Below, piece after piece: positions 48,201-57,500 of a DNA stretch of 64,000 nt. The position numbers were made by a program, and so were the translations under genes. This DNA comes from Echinicola soli (GTDB lineage: Bacteria > Bacteroidota > Bacteroidia > Cytophagales > Cyclobacteriaceae). Location: contig NZ_CP041253.1 in NCBI RefSeq assembly GCF_006575665.1, positions 1,865,501 to 1,929,500 of the forward strand, read 5' to 3'. The notes under the pieces were generated by a model. It worked only from the letters and a program-made list of their open reading frames with translations, was not told where the DNA came from and ran no database searches. Within the stretch, counting starts at the first letter, position 1. The number at the start of each line of letters is the position of its first letter.

Positions 48201-48873
48201 AGTTCCTGAATGCTTTGTCATACAAATCAGCATGGTCCACACCACCGGACTGTGTTCCTACCCATAGATGTCCACTGTCGTCCAAATATACATCTTTGAC
48301 GAGGTTGTCAGAGAGCGACATGGGATCACGGATTTCGGCTTGGTAGATAAGGGTATCGTTGGTTTTCTTATTGATTTGTATCAGGCCATTAGCGGATGTT
48401 TGCCACTCAAATCGCTGGTTGTAAGCATATTTGGTGTGATATACGTAACGCTTTTTAAGTTTTTCCCTGAGGTAATCGGGTACCTGTTCTTCTTTGGGTT
48501 TTTGGAAGGTTTCTGTTTTATAATTGTATTTAAAAAGTTCGCCGCGGGGCTCTACCTCGACCCAGATATTCTCGAGCGAATCAGTGATGATGCCACTGAT
48601 GCGGTTGTCAGAAAGGGCGGTGCTGTCCTTTTCGTTTGCACGAAAGACCCGGACATTGTACCCATCATATCGTACCGCACCACCCCAAGTGCCAAACCAC
48701 ATAAAGCCATATTTGTCTTTGGCGATAGAATATACCGAATTCTGCGGGAGACCATTGTCGACGGTGAGCTGGTCAAATTTTAAGTGGAGTTGTTGCCCGT
48801 AAGCTTCTTCTGCTGGAAACCGCCACAGCAGAACATAGAGGATGAGGAGGTATGTATAAGACGCCTTGGGCAT
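45202..48873 (-). CDS. Hybrid two-component system regulator (HTCS), PUL master regulator
   Basis: A 1223-residue one-protein sensor-regulator. Order: signal peptide (1-27), two seven-bladed Reg_prop propellers in the periplasm (about 30-570; DNGLPQNSVYSIAKDKYGFMWFGT and many W-G-T/G blades), Y_Y_Y domain (about 590-655), a membrane helix (about 663-688), HisKA with His715 in FTEISHEFRTPLT, HATPase (NNLLSNALKF, GSGIGLALT), a receiver with Asp1020 in DLIISDVMMPD, and an AraC HTH at the end (SRPQFYRKIKGLTDKS, SETAYKVGYNLPNNFSRAF). Such regulators sense an oligosaccharide in the periplasm and switch on the PUL. Position and the shared upstream motif point to this pectin locus. Confidence 0.95.
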   Translation of the reverse strand: MPKASYTYLLILYVLLWRFPAEEAYGQQLHLKFDQLTVDNGLPQNSVYSIAKDKYGFMWFGTWGGAVRYDGYNVRVFRANEKDSTALSDNRISGIITDSLENIWVEVEPRGELFKYNYKTETFQKPKEEQVPDYLREKLKKRYVYHTKYAYNQRFEWQTSANGLIQINKKTNDTLIYQAEIRDPMSLSDNLVKDVYLDDSGHLWVGTQSGGVDHADLYDKAFRNFYKGRRGEGLIDNVVRAICLDKSGKLWIGSENQGISILSPNGNTASYTYADSKNLPDLRIRSLFCDSKGTVWVGTKKGLFYYDAKKKTFTQCTMDMCHPSVFAITEDQNGSIWVGTFYGIAKYDQSKDQFHCLYASDGLAGNQIMDLLMDQKNRLWAATEEGGVSCIENLSAGLHNIKITNYTHESPHNKSLLSNRIYSLTEDHNGNIWAGSDAGLNCIRPSEKTVQHYTTKNGLIDNLIMAVAFDGDNSIWASHTKGLSRLDLGTQKIQHFNRKDGLQGNEFKPSSVFKNPSDNKLYFGGSNGLTTFIPSHIKTNPNPPKMVLTRLSVMHQELNIGTKVRDRTILKSSLQATDEITLTWWDKSFQVEFAAIHFTNPSSNMYKYKLEGYDEEWITTDATRRIASYANLPAGEYTFKVLGANSDGLWSESPATLSIIMLSPWWLSWWAICLYLLAAGCVIWLVYRYLDSKIQLRKKEAIHQSKLQFFTEISHEFRTPLTLIMDPLEQLIHEKPKKQLAEYYYQLMRDNAQQLLMLINQLLDFRKLEAGKLQLNLQQSDIIAFVKKTVASFEHLAEKQGIALSMETPISSHPIPFDQDKITMVLNNLLSNALKFTPSPGKVLVAIRPSEHSKKGIFIEVRDSGPGIPKEEQEKIFGIFYQVKNGKAKSEGSGIGLALTKELVALHGGKMSLESSLGKGTNLGFFLPDAPASASNNTSATPKPVDWSPSAIPDKPNVLPPNQPSSIQNAPLLLIVDDNKEIRSYIEMHFGSQYAISTASNGKEGMSKAFDEIPDLIISDVMMPDMNGLQLCQQLKADMRTSHIPIILLTARQSNEAKTEAYGTGADSYVTKPFSTQVLMARVKNLLDQRRHLQAKFTTGTAEDFGEFMSNPLDKSFLENARQYIEANLESEDLDVDSLARKLNMSRPQFYRKIKGLTDKSAAEFITSFRMEKASSLLLSGEFNVSETAYKVGYNLPNNFSRAFIKHFGVSPSQYIKEKRNKT

Positions 48874-49312
48874 TGCGCTTAGGTTGTAGTTAGTGCCTGA
48901 GCGAAAATAGCGTAATTTTCGCTTTTTTACTATGGATATAGGCTTTGTTTGCTTTTCGGTTTGACCCTTATAGCCAATAACGGTAATTCTTTACATCCTG
49001 ACCTCCTACTGTTTTAATCCCGGTCGACCGGGACCAAAGGCCGGATAATGGAGCTGCCGTGATTATTTCGAATAGATAGATGCTGCAAATATTATATCGC
49101 AATAATGATAGAATCATTTCTTTCATAACAGTGCATAACGGTTTTGGTTTTATTTAATTATAAATTGATTTGAAATATAGCATTATATATCAATGAGCTG
49201 TAAATGAGGGATGCTCATAAAATGAAATAGAAACACCAGTGGTTATTGAAATATATGATAACCACTGGTGTTTAAAGCGTTAAAATCCAATTCAATCCCA
49301 AAATAATCGATT
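48874..49312. other. Divergent gap between HTCS and PKD lipoprotein genes
   Basis: No gene is supported. Near the PKD gene there is a perfect hairpin (49231-49273). Upstream is AT-rich sequence suited to promoters, but no confident -33/-7 pair is called. Confidence 0.5.
49231..49273 (+). promoter_or_regulatory. 16-bp perfect hairpin in leader of PKD lipoprotein gene
   Basis: AAACACCAGTGGTTAT (49231-49246) pairs perfectly with ATAACCACTGGTGTTT (49258-49273) around an 11-base loop. There is no following T run, and the ATG is 40 bases on. This suggests an operator, an attenuator-type leader or an mRNA-stabilising element rather than a terminator. Confidence 0.6.
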
Positions 49313-50800
49313 ATGAAAAAGAATTATGGAAATTTAAAGTGTTTAGCGATTCTAGTGTTATCGTTCATACTTATCACATCTTGTAAGGAGGATGATATGG
49401 AGCCGGTTAATCCAACAGCAGGCTTCACCACGGCTACGAATGAATTGATAGCCACATTTACTAACTCATCAGAAAATGTCACTTCCTATTCTTGGAATTT
49501 CGGTGATGGCAATACCTCAACAGATGAGAGTCCAAGTCATACTTATGAGGCCGCCGGGATTTATACTGTTGTATTAACGGCTAAAGGTGCAAACGGAAAA
49601 ATAGTAGAAGCCGACAAGGATATAACAATCATTGAAAATCTAAAAGCTGATTACGATTTTGAAAGTGAATATCTGACCGTAAACTTTACGAACGCATCCG
49701 AAAATTCTGTTTCTTATTCGTGGGATTTTGGGGACGGTAACACTTCCACTGAGGAGAACCCAATCCATGTATACGAGGATGGAGGGACTTATGAAGTCAT
49801 TCTATACAGTACTGCCCAAGGAGGGACAACTGTCCAAACGACTAAAGAGGTGACCGTAGTTGGGCCACCAATGGCGAATTATACTTTTGATGACGAAGGC
49901 CTGACCGTGAATTTTGCCAATACATCTGAAAATGTAGCTACTTATTCATGGGACTTTGGAGATGGTAGTACCTCAACCGATGAAAATCCAACACATACTT
50001 ATTCAGCGGCGGGAACTTATACAGTTGTGTTAACGGCCACCGATGAAGAAGGAGTAGTAGTTGTAAGCAGCCAAGAAGTTACTGTAGAAGTGCCAGTGGA
50101 TACCTCACTATATTCGATTGTGTTCATAACAGATGATTCCAATGATGATGCACAGATTGAGTGGTTACGAGAAAAGGGCTTTAATGTTAGCATCTATTAT
50201 AACGCTGCCCTTAGCAGTGCTCCTCAAGAGGATATTGATATGCTGAATGCTGCAGATTTGGTTATCATTGGACGTAGTGGTAACTCCGGCGACTTTGATG
50301 GAAGTGATAAAGCAGCTTGGAATGCATTAACGGCACCCCAAATACTGAATTCCCAATGGGCAGCCAGAAATAATCGTCTGAACTGGTTTGATAATAATGG
50401 AAATCCTGCGGCCTTTAACCCAACTGGAGGAGAAATCGTAACGGCCCAAGTTTTTGAGACAGGCGATGAAGTTTTTGATGATGTTACAATAGAGGAGGGT
50501 AATTATCTTTCATGGCTCAATCCTCCTGCAAATTTACTTTATGTAAATACAGCGCCCAATGGGGAAGTCTTGGCCACAACTGCGCCGGGTAGTGGAGGTA
50601 ATGAAGAAGGCGGGGCAATGTTATTTGTCCGTTTTGCAGCCGGTATCGAGTTCTATTCAGGTGCTGGGGAATCACCCGCAGGGACTAGGACTTACTTTGG
50701 TTTTGGTGCTGATGAGGGCGGAGTGTCCTATTACTGGCAGCTTACGGATGAAGCTAAGTCGGTGTATTTTGAGGAAATCCTCAGGTTGGTGTTATTGTAA
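49313..50800 (+). CDS. Surface lipoprotein with three PKD domains and unknown C-terminal domain
   Basis: A 495-residue lipoprotein (lipobox at Cys24, FILITSCKEDD). Three PKD domains follow (about 32-113, 115-188, 190-262), each with SYSW(N/D)FGDG and a closing HTY/HVY-GTYTV motif. The remaining 230 residues begin with a Rossmann-like strand-turn pattern (YSIVFITDDSNDDAQIEWLREKGFNV, ADLVIIGRSGNSGDF), similar in look to ThuA/glutamine-amidotransferase-like domains, without a recognised catalytic cysteine. PKD modules usually hold sugars or proteins away from the membrane. Role unknown: adhesin, binding protein or atypical hydrolase. It lies between the HTCS and FAS1 loci. Confidence 0.8.
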   Translation: MKKNYGNLKCLAILVLSFILITSCKEDDMEPVNPTAGFTTATNELIATFTNSSENVTSYSWNFGDGNTSTDESPSHTYEAAGIYTVVLTAKGANGKIVEADKDITIIENLKADYDFESEYLTVNFTNASENSVSYSWDFGDGNTSTEENPIHVYEDGGTYEVILYSTAQGGTTVQTTKEVTVVGPPMANYTFDDEGLTVNFANTSENVATYSWDFGDGSTSTDENPTHTYSAAGTYTVVLTATDEEGVVVVSSQEVTVEVPVDTSLYSIVFITDDSNDDAQIEWLREKGFNVSIYYNAALSSAPQEDIDMLNAADLVIIGRSGNSGDFDGSDKAAWNALTAPQILNSQWAARNNRLNWFDNNGNPAAFNPTGGEIVTAQVFETGDEVFDDVTIEEGNYLSWLNPPANLLYVNTAPNGEVLATTAPGSGGNEEGGAMLFVRFAAGIEFYSGAGESPAGTRTYFGFGADEGGVSYYWQLTDEAKSVYFEEILRLVLL

Positions 50801-50870
50801 ACCAGTTATAATGCTGATATCAGCCGAAAGACTTGCCAGATTTACCTGATGGCAACCAATGTTTAAATAA

Positions 50871-50910
50871 AAAACCAGCTGCGCAATTATTTTTTGCAGC
50901 TGGTTTTTTT
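50871..50910 (+). terminator. Terminator of the PKD lipoprotein gene
   Basis: AAACCAGCTGC and GCAGCTGGTTT pair over about 11 bases, with T residues in the loop and after the stem. It lies 70 bases past the stop. Confidence 0.85.
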
Positions 50911-51120
50911 ATTTTCAGTATCCATAGCTATGTCCGTAAGAGGGCAAGTAGAGGGACAAGTGTGGGGTATGAATCCCTTTATTTTAATGTTATTTCTTTT
51001 TTCGCCACGAAGGCCCGAAGTCACAAAGTGAATTGGTCGGGAGGTGTCGTGCAGTCAGCACCTTTGTTTCCACAAAAAAAACTTAGTGGCTTGATTATCA
51101 AAAGGTGGGTGCACAGCTGA

Positions 51121-51180
51121 TGTACCTACGGCACATATTAGGTTTACTGTAATCTTATTCGTTACCAAGCTAGCCCACCT
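51121..51180 (+). repeat. GTACCTACGG/TACCAAGCT dispersed repeat copy
   Basis: TGTACCTACGGCACAT at the start and GTTACCAAGCTAGCCCACCT at the end, then GACGGCGGGTCAG. Both blocks match 14990-15060 (inverted) and 18222-18282. Confidence 0.7.
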
Positions 51181-51262
51181 GACGGCGGGTCAGACCAATT
51201 GGCGTTGATATGCCGTTTAATAGAAAAGAACTAACCCTTTATGCCACCCGTACTTTAACAAG

Positions 51263-51704
51263 TGTTGAGCTAAAAACTCACTGCTCGCGGTTCCGCAGTA
51301 CCGCTGTCGGAACAACATGTGGCCTGCTTTTTTGCCACGAAGGCTCGAAGTCACAAAGTAGATTTGTCGGGAGGTGTCGTGCAGTCAGCATCTTCGTTTC
51401 CCCAAAAAAAGTAGTGCCTTGGTGCCTTTGTGGCTTACTATTAATCCGCCATTAAAATAGTGGAGGAACCGGAAAGCCGACTAGCTGAAATTCCCTCTAT
51501 TGCGGGCTATGTGGTTAACGTCAAATCATTTCCCAAGGCATCGCTCCAGTAGGTGGTGTTGAGCTAAAAACTCACTGCTCTCGGTTCCGCAGCACAACCG
51601 TCGGAACAACATGTGGCCTGCTTTTTCGCCACGAAGGCCCGAAGTCACAAAGTGAATTGGTCAGGAGGTGTCGTGCAGTCAGCACCTTTGTTTCCCCAAA
51701 AAAC
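51263..51704 (+). repeat. Duplicated 148-bp composite repeat
   Basis: 51263-51410 and 51557-51704 are near-identical: each starts TGTTGAGCTAAAAACTCACT, continues with TCGGAACAACATGTGGCC, then GCCACGAAGGC and GGTGTCGTGCAGTCAGCA. The second half alone also occurs at 51001-51080. The two full copies are 146 bases apart. Confidence 0.85.
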
Positions 51705-52251
51705 GTAGTGTTTTGGTGTTTTTGTGGCGGTATACCAAAATGAATGGAACCCTTACCTTGCCCCTGGAAATATTGCTTGATCCGAATTAGGCTGCAATAA
51801 AGAAGGTAAAGAATTAACAGAAAGCCCTTGGCAAATTTTTTTCAAACGCCTGAGATGCCAAATTAATTTTCTTACAGGCATTATGCAAAAAAAGTATTGT
51901 TTTAAGCAAAAATATATGTTTTGCCTGGAAGAGGAGAAATAGCTCCATAAAACCGTTTTAGAAGCCAGTAAGATGCGATTTTTTGTGTTTACGGAATCGA
52001 TTCCGCTTTGACGTAAACAATACTATATTATTGTGTAATCTAATGATTTCTTTGCATGTCGATGGTCATATCTTAATTTTTGTACCAGTACGGATCATAA
52101 CACTTTACGGGTTTTAGTTTTATAAATTTCGATTAAACCTTTATGGGTAAAAGTTTATAAAAGTCTTTTTTCTTTTTTGCGAAAGAAAATAAATAAGACA
52201 AATGAAGCTTTGCTGAAAGGAGTTGATTAACCATAAAACCTCAAATAATCT

Positions 52252-54480
52252 ATGAACAATTTTACAAAACTGCTTTTTGCGTGTTTTTGCTTGTCAGGGG
52301 TTTTCCTATTTGGATGTAAGGAAGAATTCGATGACTACTACGCCCGTCCGGAAGGACTGGAGGGGCCGGTCTACCAGATGCTTTCCGATTCCGTCCGTTT
52401 CCGGGGAGACTTTGACCATTACCTGGCACTGGTGGACAGGGCAGGTTACAAGCAGACCCTCAGCTCAGCGGGCTATTGGACCGTGTTCGCTCCCAATGAC
52501 GAAGCCTTTGAGCAATATTTTCAAGATAATGGTCTCAGCGGTATCGACGATATCCCCGACGAGAAGGCCTATGAAATCGTCACCTATTCCCTTGTGTACA
52601 ATGCTTATTCTCTTCGAGAACTGGGATATTATCAGAGAGGTCCTGGAAATGACACCTTGTCTGCATCATTTCGGAGAAAAACAGCTTTTTACAAAGGGGT
52701 TTACAAGGATGAAATTTACGGAGACCAGTTGGATGTGGTAGATGCAAACAGAAATGGTTTTGATACATACGAACTCAACAATAACAACAATAAATATTTA
52801 CCTTATTTTCTTCAACATTACCTTGATGTAAGGGATATTCCTGCTGAGGATATTGAAAGTTTTTACAATCGTCCTTTCACTGGGGCGCAGGTAGCTGGGG
52901 CAAATGTCGTGCAGAGTGATATTGCTGCAGAAAATGGCATGATCCATACGTTGGACAAGGTGATAGAGCCCATGCCCAGTATAAATGACTATTTAAAAGG
53001 AAAGCCGCAATACAGCTTGTTCAAGTCTATTTTAGAGATGGAATTTAGAGATGAGCAGAATAATACTGCTGTAAGTTATAATGCAGTGGCCTATCCTGAA
53101 CTTACAGAGCGTTTTGCTCCCGTATATGACCTCTCGGGACCTGTTTATGTCAAGTCATTTACAGATACCTATGCGTTTGCCCCTAACAATGAGAATTTTC
53201 TCAATGGAGGTAACGATGCCCAATCGGATAGTTGGTCACTTTTTGTGCCTGAAAATGATGCTTTACAGCAGTTTTTGGATGAAGTACTACTGACGCATTA
53301 TGGTGAACTGGCAAATGTGCCCGATCAGATCCTTTATGATTTTGTTAATATGCACATGTGGCAGGCAGCCATTTGGCCAAGCCAGTTTGATCTGACCACA
53401 AACCTACTAAACGAATCTGCCAGATTCGACCCAGAGACCGATGTGACCGAGAGAAAGGTATTGAGTAACGGATTGTTTTATGGGACCAATAAGGTACAGG
53501 AGGGGAATTTCTTCTTCACCGTATACAGCATTCCTTACCTGAACCCTGCATACAGTATCATGTTGCAACTATTGGATTCCTATCGGTTTACCATTTCCGA
53601 CCCTGGGCAAAGTTTTGCTATGGTGTTGATGTCCAATGAGCAACTTAATGAAGCTGGTTTTGAATATGATCCTGGAGCTAGAGACCCTTGGACTTATAAT
53701 GGTGAACCAGCCCAAGCCTATGAACGATTGAACAGGATGCTGGAATTGAGCATCATCAAATTGGGAAGTCAGGATGAGCTGCAGGATTTGTCTGGTTCCG
53801 GGATTTTGGAGACTATTGGTGGTGAGTATATCCGCTATGAAAACGGTGAGTTCTTTGCTTCCGGTAATGTGGAAAGTGGTGAAACTGCCGCTGTTCTGGA
53901 GGATGAGACCTACGAGGCAAGTAATGGAAGGGATTTTTATGTGGATGGATTGCTTGCCTACACTGAAAAGGCTTTGACGGAAATTATTTTTGAAAACCCG
54001 AATTTTACGCGGTTTTCAGAATACCTCGCCAATTCAAGTATCTATGATCCCAACGCCCTGGCCATTGAGGGCGTATCGCCGGGAATGTTTATGACAGTTT
54101 TGGCCCCCTCTGATGAGGCTATTCAAGAAGCCATCGATAATGGGGTGCTGCCTGCTGATCCTTATACAGGAGATGCTGGCGAAAGAGAAGCCATCGCTAA
54201 CTTTTTAAAATACCATTTGGTGCCGCGGAACACCATCGTTCCAGACGGTAAAAAGATAGTCGACCCAGATGGTGAGGATTTCAATACTCTCTACGCAACG
54301 GTGGAAGGTGAAGTCAAAAAGGTGCAGATCGATAATAGTGCCAATGGATTTCAGCCTCCCTATACCATGACGGTTACCGATGAGATAGGTAATGTGGCCA
54401 ATGTGAGCATTCCCAACAGCAATGTGTTGGCCAGCTATGCCGTGATCCATCAGATCGACAGAGTTTTAGAGACGAACTAA
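52252..54480 (+). CDS. FAS1 (fasciclin)-domain lipoprotein
   Basis: A 742-residue surface lipoprotein (lipobox Cys22, VFLFGCKEE). It has several FAS1 modules: the first at about 38-245 (FDHYLALVDRAGYKQTLSSAGYWTVFAPNDEAFEQYF, GMIHTLDKVIEPMP), middle units at about 246-420 and 421-570, and a clear last one at about 580-741 (FTRFSEYLANSS, GMFMTVLAPSDEAIQEAI, YAVIHQIDRVLETN). FAS1 domains usually mediate adhesion. Here it heads an operon with SusC 22 bases after its stop, so a role as an outer-membrane binding protein for the SusC-SusD transporter is likely (inference). No catalytic residues are recognised. Confidence 0.9.
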   Translation: MNNFTKLLFACFCLSGVFLFGCKEEFDDYYARPEGLEGPVYQMLSDSVRFRGDFDHYLALVDRAGYKQTLSSAGYWTVFAPNDEAFEQYFQDNGLSGIDDIPDEKAYEIVTYSLVYNAYSLRELGYYQRGPGNDTLSASFRRKTAFYKGVYKDEIYGDQLDVVDANRNGFDTYELNNNNNKYLPYFLQHYLDVRDIPAEDIESFYNRPFTGAQVAGANVVQSDIAAENGMIHTLDKVIEPMPSINDYLKGKPQYSLFKSILEMEFRDEQNNTAVSYNAVAYPELTERFAPVYDLSGPVYVKSFTDTYAFAPNNENFLNGGNDAQSDSWSLFVPENDALQQFLDEVLLTHYGELANVPDQILYDFVNMHMWQAAIWPSQFDLTTNLLNESARFDPETDVTERKVLSNGLFYGTNKVQEGNFFFTVYSIPYLNPAYSIMLQLLDSYRFTISDPGQSFAMVLMSNEQLNEAGFEYDPGARDPWTYNGEPAQAYERLNRMLELSIIKLGSQDELQDLSGSGILETIGGEYIRYENGEFFASGNVESGETAAVLEDETYEASNGRDFYVDGLLAYTEKALTEIIFENPNFTRFSEYLANSSIYDPNALAIEGVSPGMFMTVLAPSDEAIQEAIDNGVLPADPYTGDAGEREAIANFLKYHLVPRNTIVPDGKKIVDPDGEDFNTLYATVEGEVKKVQIDNSANGFQPPYTMTVTDEIGNVANVSIPNSNVLASYAVIHQIDRVLETN

Positions 54481-54502
54481 CCCCACTAACCTAGCATTTC
54501 TT

Positions 54503-57500
54503 ATGGAGAATTTTACAAACAGACTTATATGCCTTGTCTTGGGACTGCTCTTGGTCGGTACCACCGCATGGGGCCAGCAGCCACAGACCACAACCCTGGA
54601 AATCGTGAAAGGACAGGTGCTGGACAAGGATGATCGGATGCCCATTATTGGGGCTACTGTAGTGGAGATCGACAGTGATGAACGGACCCTTGCCGGTGTG
54701 GCCACTGATGTGAACGGGAATTTCTCGTTAAGGGTCAGGAGCAAGCAAAACCGTATACGGATTTCCTTTATTGGTTATAAAACAGTTACCCTTCCGATTA
54801 ACGGCCAATCCGAGATCAATGTAAACCTTGAGTTTGCGGTCAGTGACCTGGATGTGGCAGAGGTGACCGCAGAGAAGATGATCGATCAGGGGATGTTCCA
54901 GATCGATGAGCGTGACCTTACCTCATCCTCGACAAGGGTGGATGCCGAACTGTTGGAGGAAATGTCTGCCCTATCCATTGACCAGGCCTTGCAAGGAAGA
55001 ATGGCCGGCGTGGATATTGTGTCCAATTCCGGTGATCCGGGTGCCGGGATGTCCATCAGGATACGAGGTACTACTTCTATCAATGGCTCGTCAGAACCAC
55101 TGATCGTGGTGGATGGGATTCCTTTCCAAACCAATACCTCATCATTTGACTTTGCCAATGCCAATGAGCAAGAATATGCGCAGTTGCTGAACGTGGCACC
55201 GGCAGATATCGAGTCCATCACGGTTTTACGGGATGCGGCAGCCACGGCACTGTGGGGATCCAGGGGTTCCAATGGTGTGCTGGTGATCACCACCAAACGA
55301 GGAAGCAAAGGAAAGCCTACCATTACCTACTCTTTTCGAGGGGCCATGACCCAGCAACCGGACCAGATCCCGATGCTGAGCGGGGACCAATACTCTACGT
55401 TGATCGCAGAGGGGTATATGAACAGTTTCGGTGTACCGCTGAATATTGACCAGAACAAGGAGTTTTCCTACGATCCTAGAGATCCCTACTACTTTTATAA
55501 TTACGGAAACAACACCGACTGGATCAACGAGATCACGCAGTTGGGCTATATGTTTGATCATAATCTGGCCCTATCCGGTGGTGGTGAGAAAACGCGATAT
55601 CGGGTATCGGTCAATAAAAACAATTCTGTCGGTACCACGGTAGGAACAGGCTTTGACAGGCTTGCTACACGGATCAGTTTGGACTATAATGTATCTAGCA
55701 AGATCCGCGTAAGAACGGACCTGGCCTACACCAATTCCAAGACTGATAGGAATTGGGTAAATGGTACCAGCGGTAGCAGGGATTTGATTAGGAGCATAGC
55801 TTATGAAAAAATGCCCAATATGTCACCATTTGAGTATGACGCATATGGTAACCTGACACCGAACTATTTCTCACCGGAATTCAATATCCAAGGAGCTTTT
55901 TCCGGAACCTATAATCCCTTGGCCATGGCCGAAGAAGCTACCAATACGACAGAGAGTAACCGGATCATTCCGAAGTTTACCCTTCAGTATTATATCAGGG
56001 AGGACCTCATGTTCCAATCCGATGTGGCCTTTGATATCAACAATACGCAGAGAAGGTCGTTTTTGCCCCAAGTAGCAACAGGGCTGCCGTTAAGTAACCA
56101 AAACGTTAACAGGGCTGAGGGCAATGATTCGGACTTTTTGGTTACCCAGACGTTTAACAAACTTTACTATACCCCGGAACTGGGCGAGGACCACAGTCTG
56201 ATGGCGATGCTGTTGGCCACGACCTATGAGGGAAGGAGTGACGGCTTCAACGTCGTTACCACCAATGCTGCATCTTCCAATCTTCAGGTACCCTCAACTA
56301 TTAATAGGGACGACAATATCGGACTTGGTTCCGGGACAAGTATTTCCCGTTCCCTTGGTCTTGTGGCCAATGCCCAGTACGGATATAAGGACAGGTACAT
56401 TATCAATGCCTCCATTAGAAGAGACGGGAGCTCCAAATTCGGAGCTAACCACCGATGGGGAACCTTTCCCAGTATCTCCGGTAGATGGAGGGTATCCGGT
56501 GAGCCGTTTATGCAGGACCTTACTTGGCTGAATGAATTCAGTTTGAGGGCCAGTTACGGAGAGAGTGGCAATACACCAAGACAGGATTATGTGCACTTCA
56601 GTACCTTCTCTAACCTGAACTGGAATTATCTCGGAGAGACAGGCGTGGTGCCGAACAGCTTGGAGCTGACCAATTTTAAATGGGAAAATGTGGCACAGAC
56701 CAATCTTGGTTTTAACCTTGAAGTGATCGATAACCGTGTCATTTTAGGATTTGATTGGTACCTCAAGCGTACCTCAGACTTGTTTTTAGACAACTTGCGC
56801 ATTCCGAGTACCACTGGTTTTTCTAGCGTAAATATGAACATTGGTACGATGGACAACAGGGGCTGGGAGCTGTCTGTTTTTACGACGCCTTACCGTTCAG
56901 GGGATTGGCAGGTAAATTTTGATTTTAACATTGCCCGTAACAAGAACATCGTACAGTCCATATCTGAGCTGTACCAGACTGATAACCTGGAATCAATGGA
57001 GTCCAATGGCAACTATTTCGTGACCATTCAAGAAGGCAATCCATTGGGATCTTTTTATGGCTTTAGGTACCAAGGTGTCTATACCGATGGGGAAGCCACT
57101 ATCGCCAGGGATGCCAGTGGCAATGTCATCACAGGACCTAACGGGGATCCCGTCCAAATGGTCTTTAACTACCCCAACAATGGATATGAATTCCAGCCGG
57201 GAGATGCCATGTACGAGGACATCAACAATGACGGAAATATTGATTACAAGGACATCGTTTGGCTGGGCGATGCCAATCCCAAACTGACCGGTGGCTTTGG
57301 TCCGAGGATCAGCTATAAGAACCTTCAGGTGTCCGGATATTTTAACTTCCGCTACGGCGTGGATATCGTCAACAGAGCCAGGATGACCACCGAAAACATG
57401 TATGGCTACGAAAACCAGAATACCGCAGTGCTCAACAGGTGGAGAAAGCCGGGAGACCAGACCGATATGCCGCGGGCATTGATACGGACAGGTTATAACT

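Larger units (their letters stand above)
50801..52251. other. Repeat-rich intergenic region
   Basis: No gene is supported over 1.45 kb. It begins with a terminator (50871-50910) and then contains three copies of an 80-bp GCCACGAAGGC repeat (51001-51080, 51331-51410, 51625-51704), two of which belong to a duplicated 148-bp block, a GTACCTACGG repeat (51121-51180) and a CCAAAATGAATGGAA block (51731-51782). The last 350 bases before the FAS1 gene are AT-rich and should hold its promoter. Confidence 0.7.

Noticed and set aside
50996..51710. Spaced repeats considered as a CRISPR array
   Set aside because: The units are 80-148 bases and only three in number, spacing is irregular and there are no short unique spacers or cas genes.
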